DNA of 64,000 bases from Paenibacillus sp. BK033. GTDB taxonomy: Bacteria > Bacillota > Bacilli > Paenibacillales > Paenibacillaceae. Where the stretch lies: assembly GCF_004345425.1 (NCBI RefSeq), contig NZ_SLVP01000007.1:1-64000 (forward strand), in the 5' to 3' direction. This document shows positions 14,108 to 22,747 of this stretch, in pieces; the stretch's first letter is position 1; every line of letters begins with the position of its first letter. The position numbers and the translations under genes are program-made. The notes beneath the pieces were generated by a model. The model saw only the letters and a program-made list of their open reading frames with translations, was not told the origin of the DNA and made no database searches.

Positions 14108-14122
14108 ACGAAAACATTTCGC
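14108..14122. promoter_or_regulatory. LacI-type operator 2
   Basis: ACGAAA-ACA-TTTCGC is the same half-site pair as operator 1, with one mismatch and a 3-nt spacer, about 105 bp away. Two matching sites suit DNA looping by a LacI tetramer. Confidence 0.45.
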
Positions 14123-14229
14123 AAAAGCTATCACCTCACTCCTCTTTTTTTCGCTTCAAACGCAGCAATCATTTCCTTAACCCCTCACCTAAGACATCCA
14201 AACAGAATCTATCGCAGCTGTAAAACGAC

Positions 14230-14391
14230 AGAAGACGGTTCCGCAATCACTGGATTATGGAGAATAGGTCTTCTTTTTTTGTCGTCCTTATCCTACGAAG
14301 GGAGGCGGTGTTGCCTGACCGGGAGGTCCGGGCACAAAATCCAGGCAGCGTGGAAGAGCGCATAAACATCTTTTTTTTGAGGAGGAGCTTA
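14230..14391 (+). promoter_or_regulatory. Leader of the GH81 gene with terminator-like hairpin
   Basis: AGAAGAC / GTCTTCT (14230-14274) is followed by a run of T, and a second hairpin (TTGCCTG / CAGGCAG) lies at about 14312-14353, before the ribosome site GGAGGAG at 14381. This may attenuate transcription. I did not find a LicT/BglG-type antiterminator target sequence. The rest of 13895-14391 holds only the operators and promoter. Confidence 0.35.
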
Positions 14392-17300
14392 ATGAAGAAG
14401 GATATGAAATGGACCAAGCTGATGGTATTAACCGCATTATTTGCATTCACTATACTAGGCTCGTTTACTTCGCCGGCAGCAGCCGCTACGATTGCGGTAG
14501 GCGCGGGAAGCTATACGAACAGCCTGCCTGCAGGACAGACCGGACCTCCGGCAACCATCTACAAAACCTCTAACGTGACCGGCGCCATGCCAACCAATGA
14601 CTGGTGGAGCTCGCTTGCCTGGAAGGCTTACTCGGACGTGATGTTCCCTCACCCGCTTGCCGTTCAGGCCAAGGCAGACGGATTAGGCATCGGCTATCCG
14701 GTGCAATCGGGCAGCGCGGACGCCATGTTTGGCGCGTACGTCAACGATTTTACCCTTGGCCATTCCGCCCAATCGAACTTCCCGGACGCTAAGGTAGATG
14801 CCTTCTCCGACTGGACGGTATCGATGCTGTTCAGCAGCGGCGGAACGATGCGGATCACAACCGGACACGGCCTGCCGTTTATTTACGGTACATACTCCGG
14901 CGGCCTGCCTAAGCTCACCTTCCCTTCCGCTCCAACCGTCTGGTCCGGCACCGCTTCAAGCAGCGTTCTGGGCGTCACGGTTAACGGTCATCACTACGGG
15001 TTATTTGGACCTACCGGCTCCACCTGGACCGGCATCGGAACCTCTACGCTTACCAACTCGTTGAACGGCAAAAGCTACTTCTCCATCGCCGTTCTTCCGG
15101 ATAACACGACGGCTACTCTAAATGCCTACAAGCAATACGCTTACTCCTTTGTAACCAATACAACGTCGAACTACTCCTACAACTCTTCGACCAGCAAGGT
15201 GTCAACTACCTACTCTGTGACAACGCAAGCTATGGAAGGCACGCAGACGGGAACGATTATGGCGCTTTATCCCAGCCAGTGGAAAAATACATCAACTTCG
15301 CTGCTCCCGTACGCCTACGACAGCGTGAGAGGAACGATGAAGACGGTAGCCGGATCCTCCTTTGCAACATCGCTTACGTATCAGGGCATTCTCCCTTACC
15401 TGCCTGCCGTTGGCAGCTATAGCAACGCAGCCTTGAACAACTATATCGAGTCCGTGCGAACCGAAGCGAACCACACTGTCGGGGCTACCGATACGTATTG
15501 GCTTGGCAAATATTTGGGCCGGATCGCCAACCTGCTCCCCATCGCCCAGCAGGCCGGCAATACGGCAGCCGCCACGAATTTCGAGAACTATCTGGAAACA
15601 ACGCTGAGCAGCAATTTGACGGCCGGAACGAAAACCAATAACCTGTTCTACTATAACAGCAACTGGGGTACCCTAATTGGCTATCCGGCCAGCTACGGTT
15701 CGAATGATTCCTTGAATGACCATCATTTCCACTATGGCTATTGGGTTCGCGCAGCGGCAGAGGTCGCCCGCAACAATCCAAGCTGGGCTTCAAGCGGTAA
15801 CTACGGGGGCATGGTGAATATGCTGATCAAAGACTTCGCCAACTGGGACCGCTCCGACACGAGCTTCCCTTACTTGCGCAACTTCGATCCGTATGCCGGC
15901 CATTCCTGGGCGTCGGGCAACTCGGAATTCGCGGACGGCAATAATCAGGAATCGTCCTCCGAAGCGATTAACGCCTGGTCCGCAATGATCCTGTGGGGGC
16001 AGGCTACGGGCAATACGGCAATCCGGGATGCGGGGATCTACCTGTACACGACCGAGGTTAACGCGGTGAACGAATATTGGTTTAATATCGATGGAACCAA
16101 CTTCAAGAGCGGATATAACCATAACTATTCCTCGATGATCTGGGGCGGCAAGTCCGTCTATGCAACCTGGTTCTCGGCGGATGTGCAGGCAATCCGCGGC
16201 ATTAATATTTTGCCGGTAACCGCCGCTTCCGCGTATCTAGGCTACAAGCCATCCTATTCCGCTGCCTTCCTGGCTCAGACAGCCTCCGAACGCGGAGGCA
16301 ATGCCTGGAACATGTGGCCGGATATATTCTGGGAATACCAAGCGCTCTATGATGCGAACGGCGCAATCAGCCTGTTTAACTCGAATCCGAACTACACGCC
16401 GGAGGACGGCGAGACCAAAGCGCATACGTACAGTTTCCTGTACAACATGCAGGCGCTTGGCCAGGTGGATACTTCCGTAACGGCCAATGTGCCAACCTAC
16501 GGCGTATTCAAAAAAGGCACAATCCGCAACTACGTCGCATACAATCCGGGAACTTCAGCCATTACGGTTACATTCTCGGACGGAGCTACTTTGAGCGTGC
16601 CTGCCGGCTCGGTTGCCTCCTCCCTTGGAACGGTGGTTACGCCAAGCGGACCTTCGATCACCAGCGTGAGCCCTTCTTCCGGCTCAGCGGGAAGCACCGT
16701 CACCGTAACCGGCAGCGGATTTGGAGCTTCGCAGGGCACATCAACGCTTAAATTCGGTTCGGTTAACGCAACCGTTGCAAGCTGGTCAAACACATCGATT
16801 ACGGCCACCGTTCCTTCGGGTCTTGCAGCAGGAAGCTATAACGTAACGGTTACGACCTCCTCCGGAACCAGCAATGCGGCGAGCTATACCGTTGCGGGAG
16901 CATCGCTTTCGAGCAATGTGCTTTATGTGAAATCGGGCTCCAGCCTAAGCTTTACGGCAGGAACGGCGGCAGCAAGCGATGCGATTGCGAGTGCGGGCGG
17001 AGCGAACTACGACGGTAACCCGCATAGCGCCAGCACGTATACCGTAACGGGCATTAACGGCACCTACGACTCGACGAAAGCAACCGCCTTCCACCTGTTC
17101 TTGGATTCCGGAACGAACGTCGGCAATGGCGTTCAAGTACAGGTCACCTATGACTTTAACGGCAACGGAAGCGCGACAAGAGTGGAAACCTACGGCTACT
17201 TCGCGACCAATGACGTAACAGGATGGGAGGACTATACGCAGGGCGGCGGTCCAACCTCGGCAACCGGCTCCTTCGCGAACATGAACAATGGCACCGTCAC

Positions 17301-17403
17301 GATCAAGGTGTGGAGCGCGATTGGCAACGGGGCATCTTCGCTCCGCGTCAATGCGAGCAGCTCCAACGGTCAGCAGTCTACCGTGACCATACCGTTTAAA
17401 TAA
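14392..17403 (+). CDS. Secreted GH81 endo-beta-1,3-glucanase with IPT/TIG and C-terminal module
   Basis: A 1003-residue secreted enzyme that degrades beta-1,3-glucan such as fungal wall or algal laminarin. The start at ATG 14392 follows GAGGAGG and gives a signal peptide ending near SPAAAA at residue 32. The GH81 domain spans about 45-700: MPTNDWWSSLAWK near the start, DHHFHYGYWVRAA, and NNQESSSEAINAWSAM with the catalytic Glu residues. An IPT/TIG domain follows (ITSVSPSSGSAGSTVTVTG), then about 160 residues of a beta-rich module like those that bind beta-glucans. It faces a divergent LacI regulator. Confidence 0.93.
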   Translation: MKKDMKWTKLMVLTALFAFTILGSFTSPAAAATIAVGAGSYTNSLPAGQTGPPATIYKTSNVTGAMPTNDWWSSLAWKAYSDVMFPHPLAVQAKADGLGIGYPVQSGSADAMFGAYVNDFTLGHSAQSNFPDAKVDAFSDWTVSMLFSSGGTMRITTGHGLPFIYGTYSGGLPKLTFPSAPTVWSGTASSSVLGVTVNGHHYGLFGPTGSTWTGIGTSTLTNSLNGKSYFSIAVLPDNTTATLNAYKQYAYSFVTNTTSNYSYNSSTSKVSTTYSVTTQAMEGTQTGTIMALYPSQWKNTSTSLLPYAYDSVRGTMKTVAGSSFATSLTYQGILPYLPAVGSYSNAALNNYIESVRTEANHTVGATDTYWLGKYLGRIANLLPIAQQAGNTAAATNFENYLETTLSSNLTAGTKTNNLFYYNSNWGTLIGYPASYGSNDSLNDHHFHYGYWVRAAAEVARNNPSWASSGNYGGMVNMLIKDFANWDRSDTSFPYLRNFDPYAGHSWASGNSEFADGNNQESSSEAINAWSAMILWGQATGNTAIRDAGIYLYTTEVNAVNEYWFNIDGTNFKSGYNHNYSSMIWGGKSVYATWFSADVQAIRGINILPVTAASAYLGYKPSYSAAFLAQTASERGGNAWNMWPDIFWEYQALYDANGAISLFNSNPNYTPEDGETKAHTYSFLYNMQALGQVDTSVTANVPTYGVFKKGTIRNYVAYNPGTSAITVTFSDGATLSVPAGSVASSLGTVVTPSGPSITSVSPSSGSAGSTVTVTGSGFGASQGTSTLKFGSVNATVASWSNTSITATVPSGLAAGSYNVTVTTSSGTSNAASYTVAGASLSSNVLYVKSGSSLSFTAGTAAASDAIASAGGANYDGNPHSASTYTVTGINGTYDSTKATAFHLFLDSGTNVGNGVQVQVTYDFNGNGSATRVETYGYFATNDVTGWEDYTQGGGPTSATGSFANMNNGTVTIKVWSAIGNGASSLRVNASSSNGQQSTVTIPFK

Positions 17404-17404
17404 T

Positions 17405-17459
17405 AGAAAGACCGCTTCGCTCCGGGCATCCTGTGCCCGGCCGCGAAGCGGTCTTTCTC
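17405..17459. terminator. Bidirectional terminator between GH81 and GH78-like genes
   Basis: A long stem GAAAGACCGCTTCG / CGAAGCGGTCTTTC with an inner CCGGGCA / TGCCCGG stem serves two convergent genes. Confidence 0.88.
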
Positions 17460-17491
17460 AATTTGGTGCTGATAAGTCGATCTCGGTTCAA

Positions 17492-19033
17492 CTAAATCAG
17501 ATACTTCCGAACAAAATAAGTTGGCGTGCAGCTCCATGCATGGCAGTAGCTGTTGATCAGGTTGCTGCCGTACGGCGACAGCTTCTTGTCTTGCGGATTG
17601 TACAGCTCCCAGAACGTATCCGCGCCATCCTTGATCATTTCTCCCCAATATGCCTGCATCTGCTGAATAGCCTTCTCCCTGCTGCCAACCGAGAACAAGG
17701 CCTCGATCAAATGATGATACATGTACGGCGTTGTCATCCCGATCGCGGGCTGCTCCGCAAACAGGCGTTCCAACAACGCGGCGTTCTCCTCCGCCGGCAA
17801 TACGTCCGCAAGCACGAGCCAGATCTGCGATGCCCAAGAAATCTGGCGATCGGTGCCGCTGACGAAGAAACCGGCGTCCTCATCCCATAGTTGGGTAACA
17901 GCTGCCTCAGCCGTTCGCGCAATCTGTTCTTCGATATACTGCTGCTTGTCAGCCAAACCTAGAATGCGGGCCAGCTCCAGCCCCCGCTTCAAGCAATAAA
18001 TGAGCACGCCTTGGGACGGCGCCTGCTTGTTCAGCTCCGGATGCCAGTCGATAAAGCTCCACCAGGTCTCGTCATCCCGCACGATCCCCCGCTCATCCAG
18101 CCTCTCCACGCCGATCTCCAGCTGTTCCATCGCAATCGGCCACAGCTCCTCAAGCGTCTCCTTATCCCCGGTAGCCTCATAATAGTCGTACAAGCAAGCC
18201 GCAAAAAACAGCGCGTAATCGTACAATCGCGTATCGTCCGCATGGGCATGCGGCTTCTCAAAGACACAGGCTCCAACCGCACCGTCCGGGAGCCTCATCC
18301 CGGCAAACAGATACAAACAGCGTTTCACCAGGTCATGGTTGTTAAACGTCAAATAATTCGCCTGCGCCTGCAGCCTTAAATCGCCAATCCACAGCCTGCG
18401 GTCCCGCTTGGGCCCGTCCTCAAAAACGGTCTGCATGCAATCCTGCAGCGTCTTAAGCGCGATCCGGTCCATCTCCGCCCATTCACCGGATACGCTATCC
18501 GTCAGCGGCGCAACGCGGGCGGCATCGCCGGACGTAACCGCCGTGCATTCCACCCGCTCGAATGACACGTTATACTTTTTCGAAGTATCCAGAACATCCA
18601 CCTTGATATAACGGAACGTATACCGTCTTGGAAGCTTGATCTCCGCAGGAAGCACATCGATAAAAACGGTCTCCTCCTGCAGCCAGGAGCTGCTCAGCCA
18701 GCCGTCGTACGACTCAAAAGGCTCCGCAATCTCGCAAGGCATCTCCCCAATCGTCAGCTTCAGCTTTAACGGTGCGTCCGGCGGACTGCCGACGGGCTTT
18801 ACCTTCAAGCTTACGTAACCAACAAGGTGATCGCCAAAGTCGAGAATAAAGCTGTCTCCTTTCCCGAGCATCCGCTCCTTCCACGCCTGATCCTCTGCCT
18901 GCATAACCCGCCACCCTTGAAAAGCCTCCTCGTCTGCCACAATCTCAACAACCGACCTAGGCTCAACCACGCTTGTCATTAATTCAGGTATTAACGATTC
19001 CGCTTTATCGACCATCGTTTGATTGATTAACAT
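17492..19033 (-). CDS. GH78-like alpha-L-rhamnosidase (six-hairpin glycosidase)
   Basis: A 513-residue protein with an (alpha/alpha)6 barrel. DGPKRDRRLWIGDLRLQA near 205-222 is the hallmark loop of alpha-L-rhamnosidases with the general acid region; GADTFWELYNP near the end matches the family's second carboxylate motif. It is shorter than typical GH78 enzymes, lacking most of the N-terminal beta domains apart from a jelly-roll-like section (residues 30-165). GGAGGGG precedes the ATG. No signal peptide. It is divergent from a sugar ABC importer that may bring in its substrate. Confidence 0.82.
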   Translation of the reverse strand: MLINQTMVDKAESLIPELMTSVVEPRSVVEIVADEEAFQGWRVMQAEDQAWKERMLGKGDSFILDFGDHLVGYVSLKVKPVGSPPDAPLKLKLTIGEMPCEIAEPFESYDGWLSSSWLQEETVFIDVLPAEIKLPRRYTFRYIKVDVLDTSKKYNVSFERVECTAVTSGDAARVAPLTDSVSGEWAEMDRIALKTLQDCMQTVFEDGPKRDRRLWIGDLRLQAQANYLTFNNHDLVKRCLYLFAGMRLPDGAVGACVFEKPHAHADDTRLYDYALFFAACLYDYYEATGDKETLEELWPIAMEQLEIGVERLDERGIVRDDETWWSFIDWHPELNKQAPSQGVLIYCLKRGLELARILGLADKQQYIEEQIARTAEAAVTQLWDEDAGFFVSGTDRQISWASQIWLVLADVLPAEENAALLERLFAEQPAIGMTTPYMYHHLIEALFSVGSREKAIQQMQAYWGEMIKDGADTFWELYNPQDKKLSPYGSNLINSYCHAWSCTPTYFVRKYLI

Positions 19034-19285
19034 CTCTAAACCCCTCCCGTATCCTGCTGCCTTATCTTCTTATACTTACAATCGTATGCGCTTACATTGC
19101 TTCCTACAAGGACGGCCTTTTTGGATAGGCATCCGTTTTTTTTAGATGCTCCGTTTATAGACGTCAGCGTTTTTTGGGTCCCGCGTACGATTAATTTGGA
19201 TCGCCCCCTGAAACCCCGCGCCACTCTTGCACTGTCAAAAAAAATCCGACAAGAGCCAAAAAAAGCAGCGCTTATCAAGCACTCG

Positions 19286-19299
19286 TGAAAGCCTTTACA
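19286..19299. promoter_or_regulatory. Possible catabolite-response (cre) site
   Basis: TGAAAGCCTTTACA differs at one position from the CcpA site consensus TGWAANCGNTNWCA. It lies about 90 bp before the importer's binding protein gene. The rest of the 357-bp region 19034-19390 contains no gene that I can support. Confidence 0.35.
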
Positions 19300-19390
19300 C
19301 TTAGGTCCACAGGGCTCCGGAAACCCGAACCGCTAGCGAGAAACGAAACGGATTCATTACGCTCGAACATAACAAGGAGGGTATATCTGA

Positions 19391-20782
19391 ATGGCACAAT
19401 CTAAAAAGAAAACAATGCTGGCCCTGACAGGAGCCGTGCTTCTTACATCCGCTTTGACGGCATGCGGCAGCAACAATAATAACGGCAACGCTGCGAACGC
19501 CAATGCAAGCAAATCCCCGGAAGCAAGCCAGACCGCGGCAGCCGAATCGCCGGCGGCAACAAGCGATGCCTCATCCGAACGCTACGAGAAGCCGGTCACG
19601 CTGAAGCTGATGATCGACAACCAGACTTCTACGGAGGGTATTAAAGCGGTAGCCGACGAAATCGAGAAACGCTACAACATCAAGACCGAATTCGACCTCC
19701 GCCCGGGCGGCGACGAAGGCGACAACCTCGTGAAAACAAGACTCGCAACCGGCGAAATGGATGACCTGAGCTTCTACAACTCCGGCTCTTTGTTCAAAGC
19801 GCTGCAGCCCGAGAAATATTTCATTGATCTGACAAGCGAACCGTTTATGCAAAATGTAATGGATTCCTTCCTGCCAACCGTCAGCGTGGACGGCAAAACC
19901 TATGCGGCCCCAAGCGGCGCATCGCAGGCAGGAGCTTGGCTTTACAACAAGAAGGTCTATGCGGAGCTAGGCTTATCCGTTCCGAAAACTTGGGATGAGC
20001 TGAAAGCCAACAACGAGAAAATTAAAGCGGCAGGCAAAACGGCGGTTATCGGCTCCTACAAGGACAGCTGGACCTCTCAGCTGATCGTGCTGGCCGACTA
20101 CGCCAACGTACAGGGCGATGCTCCAACGTTTGCCGACGATTTCACCAATAACAAAGCGAAGTTCGCCGATACGCCTGCCGCTCTGCGCAGCTTCCAGAAG
20201 CTGGCCGAGATGAAGGATTACATGAACAAGGATTACCTCGCCACCACGTATGACCAGGCGCTCAAAATGCTCGTTGACGGCACAGGCGTTCAGTACCCGA
20301 TGCTGACCTTCGCTCTCTCAAACATCTTTGCAACGTATCCGGATAAAATCGACGATATCGGCGTATTCGCCCAGCCTGCCGACAGCGCGGACAAAACGGC
20401 TCTGACCGTATGGATGCCAGCCGGAATCGCGATCTACAAGGATGGCAAAAACGTGGAAGCCGCGAAAAAATGGATCAACTTCTTCGCTTCGCCTGAGGGC
20501 ATGGCTCTCCTGGCAACAAAAGCAAAACCGGAAGGTCCTTACGTGATCAAGGGCGCAACGCTGCCGGATGATGCTTACGCAGGCGTAAAAGAAATGATGC
20601 CGTACTTCGATAATGGCAACAACGCACCGGCCCTCGAGTTCCTGTCCCCGCTCAAAGGACCAAGCCTGCCGCAGCTGACGGTTGAAGTTGGCGCAGGCAT
20701 GAAATCGCCGGAGGACAATGCCAAGGCGTACGACAAAGACGTCGAGAAGCAAGCGAAGCAGCTTGGCATCGCAGGCTGGTGA
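19391..20782 (+). CDS. Sugar ABC transporter binding lipoprotein
   Basis: A 463-residue family 1 extracellular binding protein. Signal peptide with lipobox LTAC at residues 23-26, a linker rich in Asn, Ala and Ser, then the binding fold (GDEGDNLVKTRLATGEMDDL, YAAPSGASQAGAWLYNKKVY). CAAGGAGG lies upstream of the ATG. It heads an operon with two permeases; there is no ATPase, which in this group is usually a shared MsmX-type protein encoded elsewhere. The rhamnosidase next door suggests an oligosaccharide ligand. Confidence 0.9.
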   Translation: MAQSKKKTMLALTGAVLLTSALTACGSNNNNGNAANANASKSPEASQTAAAESPAATSDASSERYEKPVTLKLMIDNQTSTEGIKAVADEIEKRYNIKTEFDLRPGGDEGDNLVKTRLATGEMDDLSFYNSGSLFKALQPEKYFIDLTSEPFMQNVMDSFLPTVSVDGKTYAAPSGASQAGAWLYNKKVYAELGLSVPKTWDELKANNEKIKAAGKTAVIGSYKDSWTSQLIVLADYANVQGDAPTFADDFTNNKAKFADTPAALRSFQKLAEMKDYMNKDYLATTYDQALKMLVDGTGVQYPMLTFALSNIFATYPDKIDDIGVFAQPADSADKTALTVWMPAGIAIYKDGKNVEAAKKWINFFASPEGMALLATKAKPEGPYVIKGATLPDDAYAGVKEMMPYFDNGNNAPALEFLSPLKGPSLPQLTVEVGAGMKSPEDNAKAYDKDVEKQAKQLGIAGW

Positions 20783-20846
20783 TAAAACCTTATATCGAAG
20801 TCATCCGAAGATGAGCGACCGCGTTTCAATGGTAGTTTTATCGCCA

Positions 20847-20892
20847 ATCAGAAAATGAGTATTTCGAGCTCGAAATACTTACATTTTCTGAT
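20847..20892 (+). other. Long intra-operon hairpin
   Basis: ATCAGAAAATG-AGTATTTCGA pairs with TCGAAATACT-(TA)-CATTTTCTGAT: 21 bp with a 2-nt bulge and a GC dinucleotide as the loop. It lies between the binding protein and first permease genes and could protect the 3' end of the binding protein message. Confidence 0.6.
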
Positions 20893-20910
20893 GTGGTAGG
20901 CAGTCATAGC

Positions 20911-20948
20911 AGCCCTGCCCTGCTTCTTCAGGCAGGACAGGGCTTTTT
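20911..20948 (+). terminator. Intra-operon terminator
   Basis: Stem AGCCCTGCCCTGC / GGCAGGACAGGGCT with one mismatch, then TTTTT. Partial termination here would explain more binding protein than permease, as is common in ABC operons. Confidence 0.75.
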
Positions 20949-20978
20949 GCAAAGAAAGTAAGATGGGAGAGATTCACC

Positions 20979-21860
20979 ATGCAGAAGGCTTCCCTAACAA
21001 AGGCTTCCAAAAGGTTTTATACGTACAAGTTTTTATTGCCCGCGGGTATTATTTATTTCGTGCTGTTCCTCTTGCCTACCATCATGTCCTTCTTCTTCAG
21101 TATGACGAGATGGGATCTGGTGGACTGGGATTTCATCGGCCTGGACAACTATAAGACGTTTTTCTCGGAATCGTCGCTTAATATCGGCTTCCGCAACACC
21201 TTGATCTACGCGGTTGTAACCTGCGGCCTCAAGGTCGTATTCGGGCTTTTGCTGGGGGTCGCGCTGACATCCGGTCTCCGAATCAAAGGCTATCTCCGTT
21301 CCGTTGTTTTCTTCCCGACGCTGCTCTCTACCATTGCGGTAGGCATCGCGTTCAGCAGCATGATGCATCCGACACAAGGCCTCATTAATAAAAGCCTGGC
21401 GCTTGCTGGCATTGTTGGCCCCGATTGGCTTGGCGACACGAGTATCGCTCTTTTGTCCGTCGCATTCGTTGACGTGTGGAAGGGCGTTGGCATGGCTACG
21501 GTTATTTTTATCGCGGGCATTATGTCCATTCCCGAAGACTATTACGAAGCGCTCCAGATCGACGGCGGCAACGCCTGGGACCGGTTCAAGCATATTACGA
21601 ATCCGCTTGTGGCTCCCGCGATGAACTCGGTTATTATTCTCGCCTTCATCGGGGGCCTGCGCTCCTTCGACCTCGTATGGGCGATGACCAAAGGCGGGCC
21701 GGGCTTCAGCACGGACTTGATCGCTTCTATCATTTATAAACAATATCAAGGCGGCTTCTATGGCCTCTCGACGGCGGGCAACGTGATTCTCTTTATCGGC
21801 GTATCCCTGCTGGCCTTCCCTCTGCTTAAGCTTCTGTCCAAAAGGGAGGTTGATCTGTAA
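20979..21860 (+). CDS. Sugar ABC transporter permease (MalF/UgpA-like)
   Basis: A 293-residue permease with six membrane helices and the EAA motif EDYYEALQIDGGNAWDRFKH near 189-208. GGGAGA precedes the ATG. Its stop overlaps the next gene's start (TAATG), coupling the two permeases. Confidence 0.93.
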   Translation: MQKASLTKASKRFYTYKFLLPAGIIYFVLFLLPTIMSFFFSMTRWDLVDWDFIGLDNYKTFFSESSLNIGFRNTLIYAVVTCGLKVVFGLLLGVALTSGLRIKGYLRSVVFFPTLLSTIAVGIAFSSMMHPTQGLINKSLALAGIVGPDWLGDTSIALLSVAFVDVWKGVGMATVIFIAGIMSIPEDYYEALQIDGGNAWDRFKHITNPLVAPAMNSVIILAFIGGLRSFDLVWAMTKGGPGFSTDLIASIIYKQYQGGFYGLSTAGNVILFIGVSLLAFPLLKLLSKREVDL

Positions 21861-22690
21861 TGAAGCTGAAAGGCACGAAACGAATTGTTTTCGAGGTTAT
21901 CGCGATTGTCTTGTCCGTCGTTATTTTCTGGGTCCCGTTCTGTTTTGTCATCGTCAACTCGCTGAAAAACAAAACGGACGCCGCCCAGCTTGATCTAAGC
22001 TGGCCAACGTCCCTTCAATGGTCGAACTACAAGGAAGTTCTTATCGCGCAGGACCATATGGTGATCCGCTCCTTCGTGAACAGTACGCTTATCACCCTGC
22101 TGTCGATCGCTATTCTTGTTGTAGTCAGCGCGATGACCGGCTATGTGCTGCAGCGCCGCAATGACCGCTGGTCCGGCATTATTCAATTTCTCGTGCTGGC
22201 CGGCCTTATGATTCCGCCCGCCGTTGTGCCAACGATCTGGGTGCTGGATTCCATCCGTTTGTTCAAGACGATGTCCGGGATCGTCCTGGTTGAGGTTGCG
22301 CTTGGCATTTCGTTCGCCGTTATGCTGTACCGCAGCTTTATGGCGACGATCCCGAGGGAAATTGACGAAGCGGCTATCGTGGACGGCTGCGGCAGCATGC
22401 GGATGTTTTTCCAGATGATTCTGCCGCTTCTTATGCCGGTAACCTCGACGGTTATCGTGCTGTCGTCGGTCGGCATTTACAACGACTTTGTGAACCCGCT
22501 CTACTTCTTCCCGGGAGCCAAAAACGCCACCATCCAGCTGACCCTGTACAACTTCACCAGCATGTACAATACGTCCTGGAATCTGCTGTTCGCGGACATT
22601 ATTCTGATCTCTCTTCCGCCGCTAATCCTGTTTATCTTCTTCAACAAAAGAATCGTTGCAGGCATGACGGCCGGCGCGGTCAAAGGCTGA
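21860..22690 (+). CDS. Sugar ABC transporter permease (MalG/UgpE-like)
   Basis: A 276-residue permease with six membrane helices and the EAA motif PREIDEAAIVDGCGSMRMFF near 168-187. It forms the heterodimeric channel with the preceding permease. The gene starts within the preceding stop codon, behind AGGGAGG. Confidence 0.93.
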   Translation: MKLKGTKRIVFEVIAIVLSVVIFWVPFCFVIVNSLKNKTDAAQLDLSWPTSLQWSNYKEVLIAQDHMVIRSFVNSTLITLLSIAILVVVSAMTGYVLQRRNDRWSGIIQFLVLAGLMIPPAVVPTIWVLDSIRLFKTMSGIVLVEVALGISFAVMLYRSFMATIPREIDEAAIVDGCGSMRMFFQMILPLLMPVTSTVIVLSSVGIYNDFVNPLYFFPGAKNATIQLTLYNFTSMYNTSWNLLFADIILISLPPLILFIFFNKRIVAGMTAGAVKG

Positions 22691-22702
22691 CAAACGCAAA
22701 CA

Positions 22703-22738
22703 AATCCCGCAAACCAAGATCAGGTGTGCGGGATTTTC
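22703..22738. terminator. Terminator between convergent ABC genes
   Basis: Stem AATCCCGCA / TGCGGGATT with T-rich and A-rich flanks closes the permease operon and the opposing binding protein gene. Confidence 0.75.
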
Positions 22739-22747
22739 CGTTCCCGT

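Noticed and set aside
14230..14391. LicT/BglG antiterminator site before the GH81 gene
   Set aside because: The leader hairpin does not contain the expected antiterminator target sequence, and no BglG-type gene is next to it.
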